Shown here: one piece after another, positions 24,012 to 32,419 of the stretch
Layout of the letters: every line of letters starts with the position of its first letter
How positions within the stretch are numbered: the first letter of the stretch is position 1
Source of the DNA: Alphaproteobacteria bacterium
GTDB lineage: Bacteria > Pseudomonadota > Alphaproteobacteria > Thalassobaculales > Thalassobaculaceae
DNA length: 64,000 nucleotides
Assembly (NCBI GenBank): GCA_024742605.1
Contig: JANSYC010000007.1
Coordinates: 24,791-88,790 of the forward strand
Direction of reading: 5' to 3'
Notes under the pieces: model-generated
What the model saw: only the letters and a program-made list of their open reading frames with translations
The model's database searches: none
Told to the model about the DNA's origin: nothing
Program-made: the position numbers and the translations under genes

Positions 24012-24187
24012 GCGTGTGAAAAACCGGTAAAGCAGCAACGGAAGCGTGGTAAATTACCTTTTGCGCATCTTTTGAAGGGTTCGTATTTTTACTTTGTTTG
24101 ACTTACTTTTCGATTCGTTCTTGTTCGTCAAGCAAAAAGCATGCACCATCGTATTCGGAGAGTGTAATATACGTGGGCGTGCTGATC

Positions 24188-25663
24188 ATGGCGCAGGATT
24201 TCGATACGGCTTTGTGGATAAAGCCCGACGGGCTTGAACGGCGTCTGTCCGATGGCATTCCGTCACTTGCGTCGCTCGAGACGACCGCCTTGCACGTCAT
24301 GGGCTGGATCGACGTGCAGCGGACCGGGATGCTGACCCGCGTCACCCTGGACCCCTATGCGGTGCGGTATGACGCCCTGATGCGCCTTCCCGAAGTTCTC
24401 GGGTCCCGTTTCCGCGGGCGCGCTGTGGATGTGGCCCTGGCCAATCGCGGGATGTCCCACTCCGCCCGTGTCAGCTTTTTCTCGACCACGGCCGCGATCG
24501 CTCACATCCATGAACAGGTGATCATCGAGCGCGGCGATCTCGACGAGGAACCGCCGATCGACCAGCTGGCCAAGGGCATGGGCGAGAGCAAGGCGCAACC
24601 GGAACGGGTCGCAAAGGCGGTGCCGTTGCCGAGCGCGTCCGAGCAGTCCGGCAGCCGACCGCGCGCGACGGATCTGCTTCGCGCCAACCTGGAAGAGGAC
24701 TCGAAGGCGCGCCCGATCGGGGAGCTGGAGGGCGCGCTTCAATCCGGCGTCACCGTGGCGCGGCGGCTGATCGGCGGCATGTGGCTGACGGACGAAAAAG
24801 GGATCGTGCCGGATCTGGCCAGCGTGCTGCGGCGTGATGAGCCCGACATGGTGCTGTTTGCGCTCCATACCCGCGGCTGGATCGGCGTGGAGATGGACTT
24901 TCCGTCGCGGGGCACGGATCTGCGCGCCGAATTGCCGGCGCGGATCGTCATGGATCCCCACGGGGTCTCGAAGGAAACCTTGCGGGGGCTCCTGTCGTTC
25001 TGTGACGACTGGGCCGAAGCGCCGGGTGTCATCACCTTGGTCTGGTGGGACGGGATCTCCTGGGTCATGGAATACGGCTCGGCCGATCAGCTTGCGGCCC
25101 GCGCGACGCATCTGGTCGAGGCGAAACGCAACGCGTTCTTCCCGTCCACTCCGCAATCGATTGCCATGGATCCGGACAGTTTCGCGATCCAGGCGAAGGC
25201 CGGTCAGGATGTGTTCGATCGCGCCCTGCGGATCTGGCGGGCGCATGGCGGGCGTCTCGAAAAGAACCAGGTGATGATGAACGCCTTCCATTCCTCCGAT
25301 ATTTTCAAGCAGCGGACCAAGTTGCTCGACGTCGACGAGAACAATGAGTTCCGGATCTCGCATTACGCTCCGGGCGACCGTGCGATTTGGACGAGCCAGG
25401 AGATTTCCTCGATGGTCGGGCGCCGGCTGATCGATGTTCCGGACAAGAAACTGGGCGCGTCTGTGCAGAACGACCTGCTCACGGTCCTTCGCTGGGATCG
25501 CCCGCTCGTCCACAGATGCGAGGGGGTGGTTGACCGGTCCGACGGGCCGACCCGGCTGTCCTGGTCGCGCCTGACCCTGCCACTTCGATCCGCCCAGTCG
25601 GCCACCTCGCTGCTGACGGTGGTCAATGTGGACGAGGTCGCGGACGGTCGCCCGCATTCCTGA
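24188..25663 (+). CDS. Protein with internal repeat and PAS-like C-terminus, unknown
   Basis: A 491-residue cytosolic protein starting at ATG 24188; the open frame extends to 24098. No membrane segment is evident. Two similar blocks are seen: ALHVMGWIDVQ...RVTLDPYAV near residue 30 and ALHTRGWIGVEMDF...RIVMDPHGV near residue 220, suggesting an internal duplication. A low-complexity linker separates them. The last about 120 residues (from LLDVDENNEFRISHYAPG) look like a PAS_5-type sensory fold. It is convergent with the GNAT-like gene at 25739, the same arrangement seen at 41479-42663. No function is assigned. Confidence 0.7.
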   Translation: MAQDFDTALWIKPDGLERRLSDGIPSLASLETTALHVMGWIDVQRTGMLTRVTLDPYAVRYDALMRLPEVLGSRFRGRAVDVALANRGMSHSARVSFFSTTAAIAHIHEQVIIERGDLDEEPPIDQLAKGMGESKAQPERVAKAVPLPSASEQSGSRPRATDLLRANLEEDSKARPIGELEGALQSGVTVARRLIGGMWLTDEKGIVPDLASVLRRDEPDMVLFALHTRGWIGVEMDFPSRGTDLRAELPARIVMDPHGVSKETLRGLLSFCDDWAEAPGVITLVWWDGISWVMEYGSADQLAARATHLVEAKRNAFFPSTPQSIAMDPDSFAIQAKAGQDVFDRALRIWRAHGGRLEKNQVMMNAFHSSDIFKQRTKLLDVDENNEFRISHYAPGDRAIWTSQEISSMVGRRLIDVPDKKLGASVQNDLLTVLRWDRPLVHRCEGVVDRSDGPTRLSWSRLTLPLRSAQSATSLLTVVNVDEVADGRPHS

Positions 25664-25701
25664 GCCGCCGGTGTCGGCAGTTTCGACTGTCCGGAAGGCT
25701 C

Positions 25702-25726
25702 CGGCCGCAGACGTGGTCCGCGGCCG
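25702..25726. terminator. Inverted repeat between convergent genes
   Basis: CGGCCGC and GCGGCCG pair around an 11-nt loop in the 75-bp gap between two convergent genes. It could end transcription from either side, but lacks a T-run. Confidence 0.35.
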
Positions 25727-25738
25727 AAGCGGGAAGGT

Positions 25739-26548
25739 TCAGCCGACCGCGACGGCGGCCGCGGGCTCCGGGACCTGACGCAGCGGGACTTGGAAGCGGT
25801 TTCCGGGGCCGGCGTCGCAGAACCGCTCCACATCCTGGACGATCGCCGGGCGGGTGCGCGCGACCAGCCACATCTTGGTGCGTTCCGGCTTATGCGGCCG
25901 ATGCCAGTAGACGCCGGGACACGAGACATCGAAACGGTATTTTCCGCCGTTCTTGACCAGGACCTCGTCCTCGGCGATCGAGACCATCGGCGCGCTGTCC
26001 CATTTCGAGACCGCGAGCGAGCTTGAGATCGTCAGGAGAGCTTCGGCGAAGTTGGTCTTTCCCCGGAACAGCGGATTGATCCAAAGGCCACCGAGATAGG
26101 TGAAGCTGCCGCGGATTGTCGAGGCATAGGCATCCGCCTCCTCGTGAAGATAGAAACGCTCCCCCTCCGGCATCGTGTTGATCGGGTCCGGATAGAACAG
26201 GGCCCCGGTCGCGAGCCAGTCTCCCAGGGTCTTGTGCGGGAGGTCGTAGCGTCGGATCGCCGAGGTGGCCATCAGGGTTCCCTCGAAATCGTAGGCGGCC
26301 AGCCAATAGGCGTCGCCGCGCTCGAACGGGACCATGTCGGTGCGGAAGGCGTTGGGAACGAACTTCCCCGCCTGCGCGCAGACATCGGCGAACGCACTCA
26401 TGTCATCATAGACCGCCAGCGTGACACCGGCCTGTTTCAGATCGGCGTCGACGTTCAGAAAGTAATGGTCGAAAAGTACACGTTCCGGCACTACTATTTG
26501 ACCGATTCTAGCCAGTAACAGGTCTGCATACGATATTGTTTTCATCAT
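25739..26548 (-). CDS. GNAT-like protein, unknown (copy A)
   Basis: A 269-residue protein. The central part resembles a GNAT acyltransferase fold: DAYWLAAYDFEGTLMATSAIRRY, then GGLWINPLFRGKTNFAEALL, where the RGK turn sits where GNATs bind the CoA pyrophosphate. By eye it is a distant relative of the gene at 41863-42663, sharing DAxW, R(R/K)(Y/F)xxP, PI and GGxWxxPxxRG at matching spacing. No assignable substrate. The C-terminus is Ala/Val-rich. The upstream gap to 26701 holds no gene. It is convergent with the PAS-like gene. Confidence 0.72.
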   Translation of the reverse strand: MMKTISYADLLLARIGQIVVPERVLFDHYFLNVDADLKQAGVTLAVYDDMSAFADVCAQAGKFVPNAFRTDMVPFERGDAYWLAAYDFEGTLMATSAIRRYDLPHKTLGDWLATGALFYPDPINTMPEGERFYLHEEADAYASTIRGSFTYLGGLWINPLFRGKTNFAEALLTISSSLAVSKWDSAPMVSIAEDEVLVKNGGKYRFDVSCPGVYWHRPHKPERTKMWLVARTRPAIVQDVERFCDAGPGNRFQVPLRQVPEPAAAVAVG

Positions 26549-26701
26549 CGAACTCTCCCTCCGTCTTTCCCTCGGTGGACTACATCATAGGGTTGTAATA
26601 TGGCATCCCCAGAGGATGAGCGCGACTCGTTGGGCTTGGGCGAGTCGGGGTTTCGGTCTATGAGGGTCTCGCGGTCGGAAATACCGAATCGGAGAGGCTC
26701 G

Positions 26702-27214
26702 ATGACGGAACTGGAACTTCGCCCGGCGGCCTTTCTGGATCGGGACGGAGTATTGAATGTCGACGTGGGCTATGCCCATCGCCCGGACCAGATCGAATGG
26801 GTGGCCGGCGCGCCGGATGCGGTGCGCAGGCTCAACGACGCGGGATATCGTGTTTTCGTGGTCACCAATCAGTCCGGGATCGCGCGGGGGCTCTACGAGG
26901 AGACGGACGTTCGCGATCTCATGGCCTGGATGATCGACCGCATGGCGGAGATGGGGGGCCGGATCGATGACTGGCGGGCCAGTCCCTTTCACGCGGAGTT
27001 TCAGGCGGACCGGTTCGCGCATTTGTCGCACTGGCGTAAACCGGAACCCGGCATGTTGCTCGACCTGATGTCGCACTGGCCGACGGCGCGTGACGGGTCC
27101 TTCATCATCGGCGATCGGGAGAGCGATCTGGAGGCCGGGCGGCGGGCCGGGATCGCGGGGTATCTGTTCACAGGCGGAGATCTGGACGCCTATGTCCGGG
27201 AGATTCTCACATGA
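26702..27214 (+). CDS. HAD-IIIA phosphatase, GmhB-like
   Basis: A 170-residue HAD hydrolase with all four motifs: nucleophile FLDRDGVLN, VVTNQSGIARG, WRKPEPGM, and IIGDRESDLEAG. This pattern is that of D-glycero-D-manno-heptose-1,7-bisphosphate 7-phosphatase and the histidinol-phosphatase relatives. The zinc-binding Cys residues usual in GmhB are absent (the segment reads SPFHAEFQADRFAHLSHW). The ATG at 26702 follows GGAGAGGCTCG and fits better than the upstream start at 26600. No heptose pathway partners are next to it. Confidence 0.85.
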   Translation: MTELELRPAAFLDRDGVLNVDVGYAHRPDQIEWVAGAPDAVRRLNDAGYRVFVVTNQSGIARGLYEETDVRDLMAWMIDRMAEMGGRIDDWRASPFHAEFQADRFAHLSHWRKPEPGMLLDLMSHWPTARDGSFIIGDRESDLEAGRRAGIAGYLFTGGDLDAYVREILT

Positions 27215-27320
27215 AGGGTATTCGAAAGAGATTTTTCGTAAAATCAGAAGAAATTAACTTAAAATCCAATATTGAATCATTTATGATCTCCCTTGGGGTT
27301 TGATCTAGAGGCGACACAAA

Positions 27321-27680
27321 ATGTTGCGGTCTGCGCGTAAATCCAAGTTGCGGCCTAGCCTGGCCGCGCTCTGCTTTCTGTTGGCAATCGTCGGCACATC
27401 GATCGTCGGTTTCGGCGGGTCCGCCCGGGCCTCCGATGAGCGGGTCGATCACCCGGAAAGCTACTATCTGGCGGTCCTGGGCCTGTGTTACCGCGCCGGT
27501 GCCGGCATGTTCGGCGAGGCGGTGGTCGAGACAGCCGGCCTGTCCGTGCCGTCTCCGATCCGGCGGGAGGTCCTGACCGATTGGGAACGTGCCGCGCGGG
27601 CCGGCGCTGGGTCGGTGACGGCGTTCTGTGCCCATTCCTATTATGCAGCCATCGGTAAGGGCTATCTGCGCTCCCGTTAG
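27321..27680 (+). CDS. Small exported protein, unknown
   Basis: A 119-residue protein with a Sec-type signal: KSKLRPSLAALCFLLAIVGTSIVGFGGSARA, cleavage likely after ARA. The mature part of about 85 residues has two Cys (GLCYR, AFCAH) and a central helical GAGMFGEAVVETAG. It is not recognised as a known family. The preceding gap is AT-rich and probably holds the promoter. Confidence 0.65.
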   Translation: MLRSARKSKLRPSLAALCFLLAIVGTSIVGFGGSARASDERVDHPESYYLAVLGLCYRAGAGMFGEAVVETAGLSVPSPIRREVLTDWERAARAGAGSVTAFCAHSYYAAIGKGYLRSR

Positions 27681-27764
27681 ACCGGTGCAGGCTTGGATCT
27701 GCATTTCGGCCGGGCGCGATCTGTGGCAGTGTCGTGCCGGCGGGCAACCGATGCGGAATGCAGC

Positions 27765-28253
27765 ATGGCGCTAGATTTTTCTCTCGGCGACGGATCCCAA
27801 GGTTCGCTTTGTGCGCGTCTGATGCTGGCCGGTCTTCTGGTGCTCGCCCCCGGCATGTGGGGGGCGGGCGCGGGATCTGCCGCGGCTCAGTCATTGCGGC
27901 GGACGGATCCGGGGCACTTGCAGGGCGCTCCGCGAGGGACCTATGAGACGCCTCGGTCCTATCCCACACCACGGTTCCACAAGCCTCACATAGACCCGTA
28001 CGCGGCCGGCGTGATCTGGCTCGCGCAGGGGACCTTCTCCGAGCGCGCCAAATCCAATGCACCCTTGTCCCGGGCTTGCCGCGAAGGGCGGCTCAAAAGG
28101 GTCGCCGGTGGTTTTGCGGATTTTGACGATCTGCGGGTGCCGGCCGCGCCGCCGCGGGGCCTGGTCAACCGAACCGGGATCCCGCTCGACTTCCCGATCT
28201 ATTTTTTCCGGTACGAGAGTTCGACCAATTGTCAGGTCTTTGTGCCGCAATAA
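27765..28253 (+). CDS. Small exported protein, unknown
   Basis: A 162-residue protein from the ATG at 27765; an upstream start at 27693 is possible. The hydrophobic stretch LMLAGLLVLAPGMWGAGAG followed by SAAAQS looks like a signal peptide with cleavage after AAA. The mature part is Pro- and Arg-rich early on (GTYETPRSYPTPRFHKP) with two Cys (RACRE, TNCQV). It ends 109 nt before tRNA-Ile. It is not recognised as a known family, and its relation to the neighbouring exported protein is unclear. Confidence 0.55.
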   Translation: MALDFSLGDGSQGSLCARLMLAGLLVLAPGMWGAGAGSAAAQSLRRTDPGHLQGAPRGTYETPRSYPTPRFHKPHIDPYAAGVIWLAQGTFSERAKSNAPLSRACREGRLKRVAGGFADFDDLRVPAAPPRGLVNRTGIPLDFPIYFFRYESSTNCQVFVPQ

Positions 28254-28362
28254 TCAGGTGGCGTCGCGGATTGGTGGCGGCACGAAAACGGGGGGATGGT
28301 GCGGACTTGCAAAGGCCTGCTTGACACCGCCCGATGGCCCGTCTATCAACCCGCCCTCCGAG

Positions 28363-28439
28363 GGGCCTGTAGCTCAGTTGGTTAGAGCGCTCGCCTGATA
28401 AGCGGGAGGTCGGTAGTTCAAGTCTACCCAGGCCCACCA
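28363..28439 (+). tRNA. tRNA-Ile (anticodon GAT)
   Basis: A complete cloverleaf: acceptor GGGCCTG pairs with CAGGCCC, D-arm AGCTCAGTTGGTTAGAGCG, anticodon loop CTGATAA with GAT at 28397-28399, T-arm with TTCAAGT, and encoded CCA. It stands alone; there is no rRNA or tRNA-Ala beside it, although GAT isoacceptors usually lie in rRNA operon spacers. Confidence 0.97.
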
Positions 28440-28655
28440 TCCCCTCTCAGAAATTTTAAACGCGTTGTTCCCGATCTGCGGATCGGATGACGTATTTTTT
28501 ATCGCGCGCCGTTTTCGTCGGCAGCGCCGTCCTGGCCAGCGGAGGATTGACCCCGGTCACCGCGTTCCTGGGCGCACAGAATCGCGATTCAGGACCCAGG
28601 GTCCGGTGCTTGCGCAATGGCCGAAATTCAAATTCTATTAATGATTTCAGGGTGG

Positions 28656-28732
28656 TGGCGCGCCCGGGAAGATTCGAACTCCCAACCTCCTGATCCGTAG
28701 TCAGGTGCTCTATCCAGTTGAGCTACGGGCGC
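28656..28732 (-). tRNA. tRNA-Arg (anticodon ACG)
   Basis: Read on the minus strand, acceptor GCGCCCG pairs with CGGGCGC, the D-arm is AGCTCAACTGGATAGAGC, the anticodon loop CTACGGA gives ACG (adenosine normally modified to inosine), the T-arm has TTCGAAT, and CCA is encoded. It is convergent with the tRNA-Ile gene. The 216-bp gap between them holds no gene. Confidence 0.97.
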
Positions 28733-29039
28733 AAGGAACGGTCAACCGCTCCGAAGGCCGCGCAACCTACTCAAAGGCCGTACCGTTGGCAAGAGGGCTT
28801 GCCAGGAAATCGGTTCGGCAAAAGAACTTGTTCTGAATCCAGGGTTTAAGTAGTATCCAGACGGCGATTCGTACTGTGATTCGGCAAAGGCACGGGATTG
28901 ATCCCGACAGGGTCGAAACGGTATCGGGTGATGAGCCGGACATGCGGTGAGCTGCATGTCCGGTGTTGCTATCGGGGGGTTGCGGACCGGTGTCCGACAA
29001 TCGACGGCTCGGAATAGGAAGAGAGCGAGGGAATTCGCG
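28733..29039. other. Intergenic region with 10-bp hairpin at 28936-28963
   Basis: A 307-bp gap that must contain the tRNA-Arg promoter (leftward) and the lipoprotein promoter (rightward). A perfect repeat, CCGGACATGC and GCATGTCCGG around GGTGAGCT, lies 76 nt before the lipoprotein start. It has no U-tract; it could be an operator or an mRNA leader structure. Nothing else is recognisable. Confidence 0.5.
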
Positions 29040-30194
29040 GTGATCGAATCTGTTCATGCACTCCGCCGCTTTGCCCTCGTTGGGGCGAGCATCCTAGCTT
29101 TCGGGGGCGCGCTCGGCGGTTGTTCGTTCAGCTCCGACGCCCTCTGGCCCTCATTGTCCGGCGAGGATCCGTCCGCGGCTCCGACAAGCGTGCCGATCGG
29201 CGGCTCGACCCCGCCGCAGCTCGGACGCACGAATTTTCAGATTACCCCGCCGGAGCCCGGCCAGCCGACCGGAACATTCGTCGGCCAGAAGGTTCAGCAG
29301 CTGCGTCAGGATCTGGTGCGCCTGCAGGATTCGCTCCGCACCCATAACAGTTCCCTGCAGCAGGTCCGGCGCCAGACCATCGAGAACGCGCAGACCTACC
29401 ATGGCTCCGTCGGTTTCATCGAATCGCGCCTGCAGGTCGGCACCACGCCCGGCAACCCCACGCTGATCGATGCGTGGAACCGGGCGCAGAGCGAGCTTGA
29501 GGCCGTCAACAGCGACATCAGCCAGATGAACGATCTGGCCAATCGGGTGTCCTCGGACGCCGCCCTGTCCACCTATCTGCTCGAATCCGTGCGGGCCGCC
29601 TACGGTCTGTCCGGTGCGGTCGAGGAGGATCACATCCAGCTCGCGGTGCTGGAGGACGACACCAACCAGACCGTCGTGCTGATCGACCGGCTGCTGACCG
29701 AGCTGAGCGACGACATCCGGCGCCAGAGCGCCTATGTCTCGGCCGAGCGGTCGGATCTCGGCACGCTGGCCATCGCAATCAAGAACGGTGAGCTGTTCGG
29801 CTCCTCCCTCGCCAGTCGGGCGATCCCGAGCGCGCCGTTGGGCGTGACCGGCGGCTTCACTGCGCCGCGTCCCACCCAGCAAGGTGTGGTGGGCCGTCGT
29901 GCGCTGGTGACGATCCGGTTCGACCGTCCGAATGTCGAGTACGAGCAGCCCCTGTTCAATGCGATCAAGCAGGCTCTGGAGCGGCGCCCGGACGCGATGT
30001 TCGACGTGGTGGCCGTCAGCCCGCAATCCGGTGGCGCAGGCCGCGCCGCTCTGGACGGCAATGCCGCCCGCCGGAACGCCCAGCAGGTGGTTCGCTCCCT
30101 GAACGATATGGGCCTGCCGTCCGACCGGGTCTCCCTGTCCTCGACCAGCGCTCCGGATGCCCGGACCAACGAGGTTCGGATTTTCGTCCGATAA
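29040..30194 (+). CDS. OmpA-like lipoprotein
   Basis: A 384-residue outer-envelope lipoprotein. It starts with GTG at 29040, followed by a signal ending in the lipobox GALGGC. Residues about 60-280 are helical and coiled-coil-like (LRQDLVRLQDSLRTHNSSLQQV, AQSELEAVNSDISQMNDLANR), and the C-terminal about 110 residues have the OmpA/MotB-like peptidoglycan-binding layout (VTIRFDRPNVEYEQPLFNAIKQALERRP then ARRNAQQVVRSLNDMGLPSDRV). It probably links the outer membrane and the cell wall. A hairpin at 30218 follows its stop. Confidence 0.85.
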   Translation: MIESVHALRRFALVGASILAFGGALGGCSFSSDALWPSLSGEDPSAAPTSVPIGGSTPPQLGRTNFQITPPEPGQPTGTFVGQKVQQLRQDLVRLQDSLRTHNSSLQQVRRQTIENAQTYHGSVGFIESRLQVGTTPGNPTLIDAWNRAQSELEAVNSDISQMNDLANRVSSDAALSTYLLESVRAAYGLSGAVEEDHIQLAVLEDDTNQTVVLIDRLLTELSDDIRRQSAYVSAERSDLGTLAIAIKNGELFGSSLASRAIPSAPLGVTGGFTAPRPTQQGVVGRRALVTIRFDRPNVEYEQPLFNAIKQALERRPDAMFDVVAVSPQSGGAGRAALDGNAARRNAQQVVRSLNDMGLPSDRVSLSSTSAPDARTNEVRIFVR

Positions 30195-30217
30195 ACGGAT
30201 CCGCTGATCTCTTTTCC

Positions 30218-30246
30218 CACCTCCACCGTATGAAACGGTGGAGGTG
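30218..30246 (+). terminator. 12-bp hairpin covering the next gene's ribosome site
   Basis: CACCTCCACCGT and ACGGTGGAGGTG pair perfectly around the loop ATGAA, followed by TTTC. It lies 24 nt after the lipoprotein stop and its right arm contains the GGTGGAGG ribosome site of the DUF4864 gene. It may end the upstream transcript, hide the ribosome site, or do both. Confidence 0.6.
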
Positions 30247-30250
30247 TTTC

Positions 30251-30715
30251 ATGACGGTTCGCACTATTCTGCTCACCCTTTGCCTGACGGGCGCCCTTCT
30301 GGCCCCGCCGGCGGCCGCGCAGTCCAACGCTCCGGTACAGACCCCCGGTTCACCGGCGATCGACCGGACCCAGGCGGCGGCGTTCCAGTCGGTGATCGGG
30401 GCGCAGGTCGAGGCCTTCCGCCGCGACGATTGGGAGGCGGCGTTCTCCTACGCCGCCCCGTCGATTCAAAAGATCTTCGGCACTGTGTCGGGGTTTCGCT
30501 CCATGGTCCTGAGCGGGTATCGGGCGGTGGCCCAGCCCAGCGTTTTCGAGTTTCAGGATGCGGCCGTTCTCGGCGGGCGCCCGGCCCAGGTGGCCTATGT
30601 CGTCGGGCCGAACGGCAAGGCCTATCGGGCGGTCTATTTCATGCAGCAGCAGCCCGACGGCTCGTGGAAAATCTCCGGGGTGACCCTGTTGCCGCTGGAA
30701 GGCACGACGACCTGA
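30251..30715 (+). CDS. DUF4864-family exported protein
   Basis: A 154-residue secreted protein with a signal peptide (RTILLTLCLTGALLAPPAAAQS). The mature part has the DUF4864 layout: QVEAFRRDDWEAAFSYAAPSIQKIFG, FRSMVLSGYRAV, and a C-terminal MQQQPDGSWKISGVTLLP. It is related in shape to small cone-shaped NTF2-like folds. The function is unknown. The ATG at 30251 uses the GGTGGAGG site in the preceding hairpin; a start at 30230 inside the loop is unlikely. Confidence 0.83.
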   Translation: MTVRTILLTLCLTGALLAPPAAAQSNAPVQTPGSPAIDRTQAAAFQSVIGAQVEAFRRDDWEAAFSYAAPSIQKIFGTVSGFRSMVLSGYRAVAQPSVFEFQDAAVLGGRPAQVAYVVGPNGKAYRAVYFMQQQPDGSWKISGVTLLPLEGTTT

Positions 30716-30837
30716 GCGGGGCCACCGCAATAATCCCAATCGCCCGATCCTGGACCGTTGCGCGATCTCCGTCCGCCGACTAAGACGGATCGAGCAGTCT
30801 TTTCCTCCATCCGGCGGGATATGGCGGCAGGTGTGCC

Positions 30838-31383
30838 ATGGACTCCGCCGTCCTCGCGACAACCAGGGATGACACGGTGACCGATTCCAATCTCGATTTT
30901 CCCGTCTCGTGGGAGGAACTGCACCGGACCGCCAAGGTCCTGGCCCATCGGCTCTACGATCTGCCGCCGTTCGACGGCGTGGTCGCCATCACGCGCGGAG
31001 GGCTGGTTCCGGCGGCGATCGTGGCCCGCGAACTCGGCATCCGGGTGATCGACACGGTCTGCGTGATCTCCTATGGGGCCGCCGAGGCGAGCGAGGCCAG
31101 CGAGGCGGTTCAGGGCGACCTGCAGATCGTGAAGTCGCCGAATGTCCCCGGCGACGGTGCCGGCTGGCTGATCGTGGACGATCTGGTGGACACCGGGGTG
31201 ACCGCGAAGGCGGTCCGGAAGCTGCTTCCGAAGGCGCATTTCGCCACGGTCTACGCCAAGCCCTCGGGGCGCCCCATGGTGGACACGTTCGTGACGGAGG
31301 TCAGCCAGGACACCTGGATCCATTTTCCCTGGGATCTGGCGCCGCAGCCGATCGCACCGATTTCCCGGTCCCGGGTGCTGTAG
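30838..31383 (+). CDS. gpt: Xanthine phosphoribosyltransferase
   Basis: A 181-residue type I phosphoribosyltransferase that salvages xanthine or guanine with PRPP. The PRPP loop reads [19 protein letters not shown], with an early [20 protein letters not shown] segment and the C-terminal FPWDLAP, typical of Gpt. A roughly 14-residue N-terminal extension is present relative to E. coli Gpt if the ATG at 30838 is used; the codon at the following in-frame GTG (VTDSNLDF) is an alternative. It is convergent with panC. Confidence 0.92.
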   Translation: MDSAVLATTRDDTVTDSNLDFPVSWEELHRTAKVLAHRLYDLPPFDGVVAITRGGLVPAAIVARELGIRVIDTVCVISYGAAEASEASEAVQGDLQIVKSPNVPGDGAGWLIVDDLVDTGVTAKAVRKLLPKAHFATVYAKPSGRPMVDTFVTEVSQDTWIHFPWDLAPQPIAPISRSRVL

Positions 31384-31415
31384 CGCGCGATCTGCCCCCG
31401 TGGCGGCGGCGGATG

Positions 31416-32327
31416 TCAGCCGACCGGCAGGTTGTCGATCAACCGGGTCTCGCCCAGTTTCACCGCCGCCAGGATCCGGGCCGGCCTGCCGGTGCTCTCG
31501 ACCGGCATCAGGGTCCACGGGTCGCGGACATCCAGATAGGCGACCTGTTCGAAGCCGAGCGACAGGAGACGGTCGGTCCCCCAGGCGATCTCGGCCTGCG
31601 GCTGGCTGATCCCGTCCGACAGCCGGCGGGCCATCTTCAGCATCGTCGCCCGCAGTTCCGGTGCCAGCGCGCGGTGCGCGTCGGACAGGTAGACGTTGCG
31701 TGAGGACAACGCGAGGCCATCCGGCTCGCGTACGGTCTCCACCGGAACCACCTCCAGCGGCAGATCCAGATCGGCGGCCATGCGGGTGACGACCAGAAGC
31801 TGCTGGTAATCCTTTTCGCCGAACATGGCGTAATCCGGGGCGACCTGGGTGAACAGCTTGCCGACCACCGTCGCGACCCCGTCGAAGAAGCCGGGGCGTG
31901 ACGCGCCCTCCATCGGCTGCGCCAGCGCGCCGACCCGGATCGTGGTGTCGAACCCGGCCGGGTAGACCACATCGACCGAAGGAATCCAGGCCAGATCCAC
32001 GCCCGCTTCGGTCAGAACCTTGAGGTCTTCCAGTTCGCGACGCGGATAGACCGAGAAATCCTCGCGGGGACCGAACTGCTTCGGATTGACGAAGATCGAG
32101 ACGACGACGCGGTCGGCGCGCGCCCGGCCCTGCCGAATCAGCTCCACGTGCCCGGCATGCAGGGCCCCCATGGTCGGGACCAGCGCGATGGTCTCGCCTG
32201 CCTTGCGCCAGGCCCTGGTGCGGGCGCGCAGCGCATCCACGGTCCGCGCGACCTCGACGGCCACGCCGGTAAATCCTGTCCCGATGCTCATCGGAGTTCC
32301 TTCAACCTTGGTCTCGGGCCCGCTCAT
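31416..32327 (-). CDS. panC: Pantothenate synthetase
   Basis: Joins pantoate and beta-alanine with ATP hydrolysis to AMP in coenzyme A synthesis. The 303-residue product shows the HIGH-like PTMGALHAGHVELI, the SIFVNPKQFGPREDFSVYPR block and LALSSRNVYLS, the KMSKS-like element. Both ATGs at 32327 and 32291 have ribosome sites; the former (GGAGGTTCCG) is used here and gives an N-terminal extension. panB is not adjacent. Confidence 0.95.
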   Translation of the reverse strand: MSGPETKVEGTPMSIGTGFTGVAVEVARTVDALRARTRAWRKAGETIALVPTMGALHAGHVELIRQGRARADRVVVSIFVNPKQFGPREDFSVYPRRELEDLKVLTEAGVDLAWIPSVDVVYPAGFDTTIRVGALAQPMEGASRPGFFDGVATVVGKLFTQVAPDYAMFGEKDYQQLLVVTRMAADLDLPLEVVPVETVREPDGLALSSRNVYLSDAHRALAPELRATMLKMARRLSDGISQPQAEIAWGTDRLLSLGFEQVAYLDVRDPWTLMPVESTGRPARILAAVKLGETRLIDNLPVG

Positions 32328-32419
32328 CGGAACCTCCGCGCTACCTGATCGGAGGAGTCACTTAGCGCCGAGACGGACCGGGCGCAACATGGTCCGGAAA
32401 TGGGGGCGCGTTCGGCCGG

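Noticed and set aside
25739..26548. A LuxI-type autoinducer synthase
   Set aside because: The fold appears GNAT-like and the length is larger, but the conserved LuxI N-terminal residues and the expected LuxR neighbour are missing; only the general GNAT likeness is claimed.
28487..28693. A 68-codon plus-strand frame between the two tRNA genes
   Set aside because: It runs into the antisense of tRNA-Arg and has no supporting signal.
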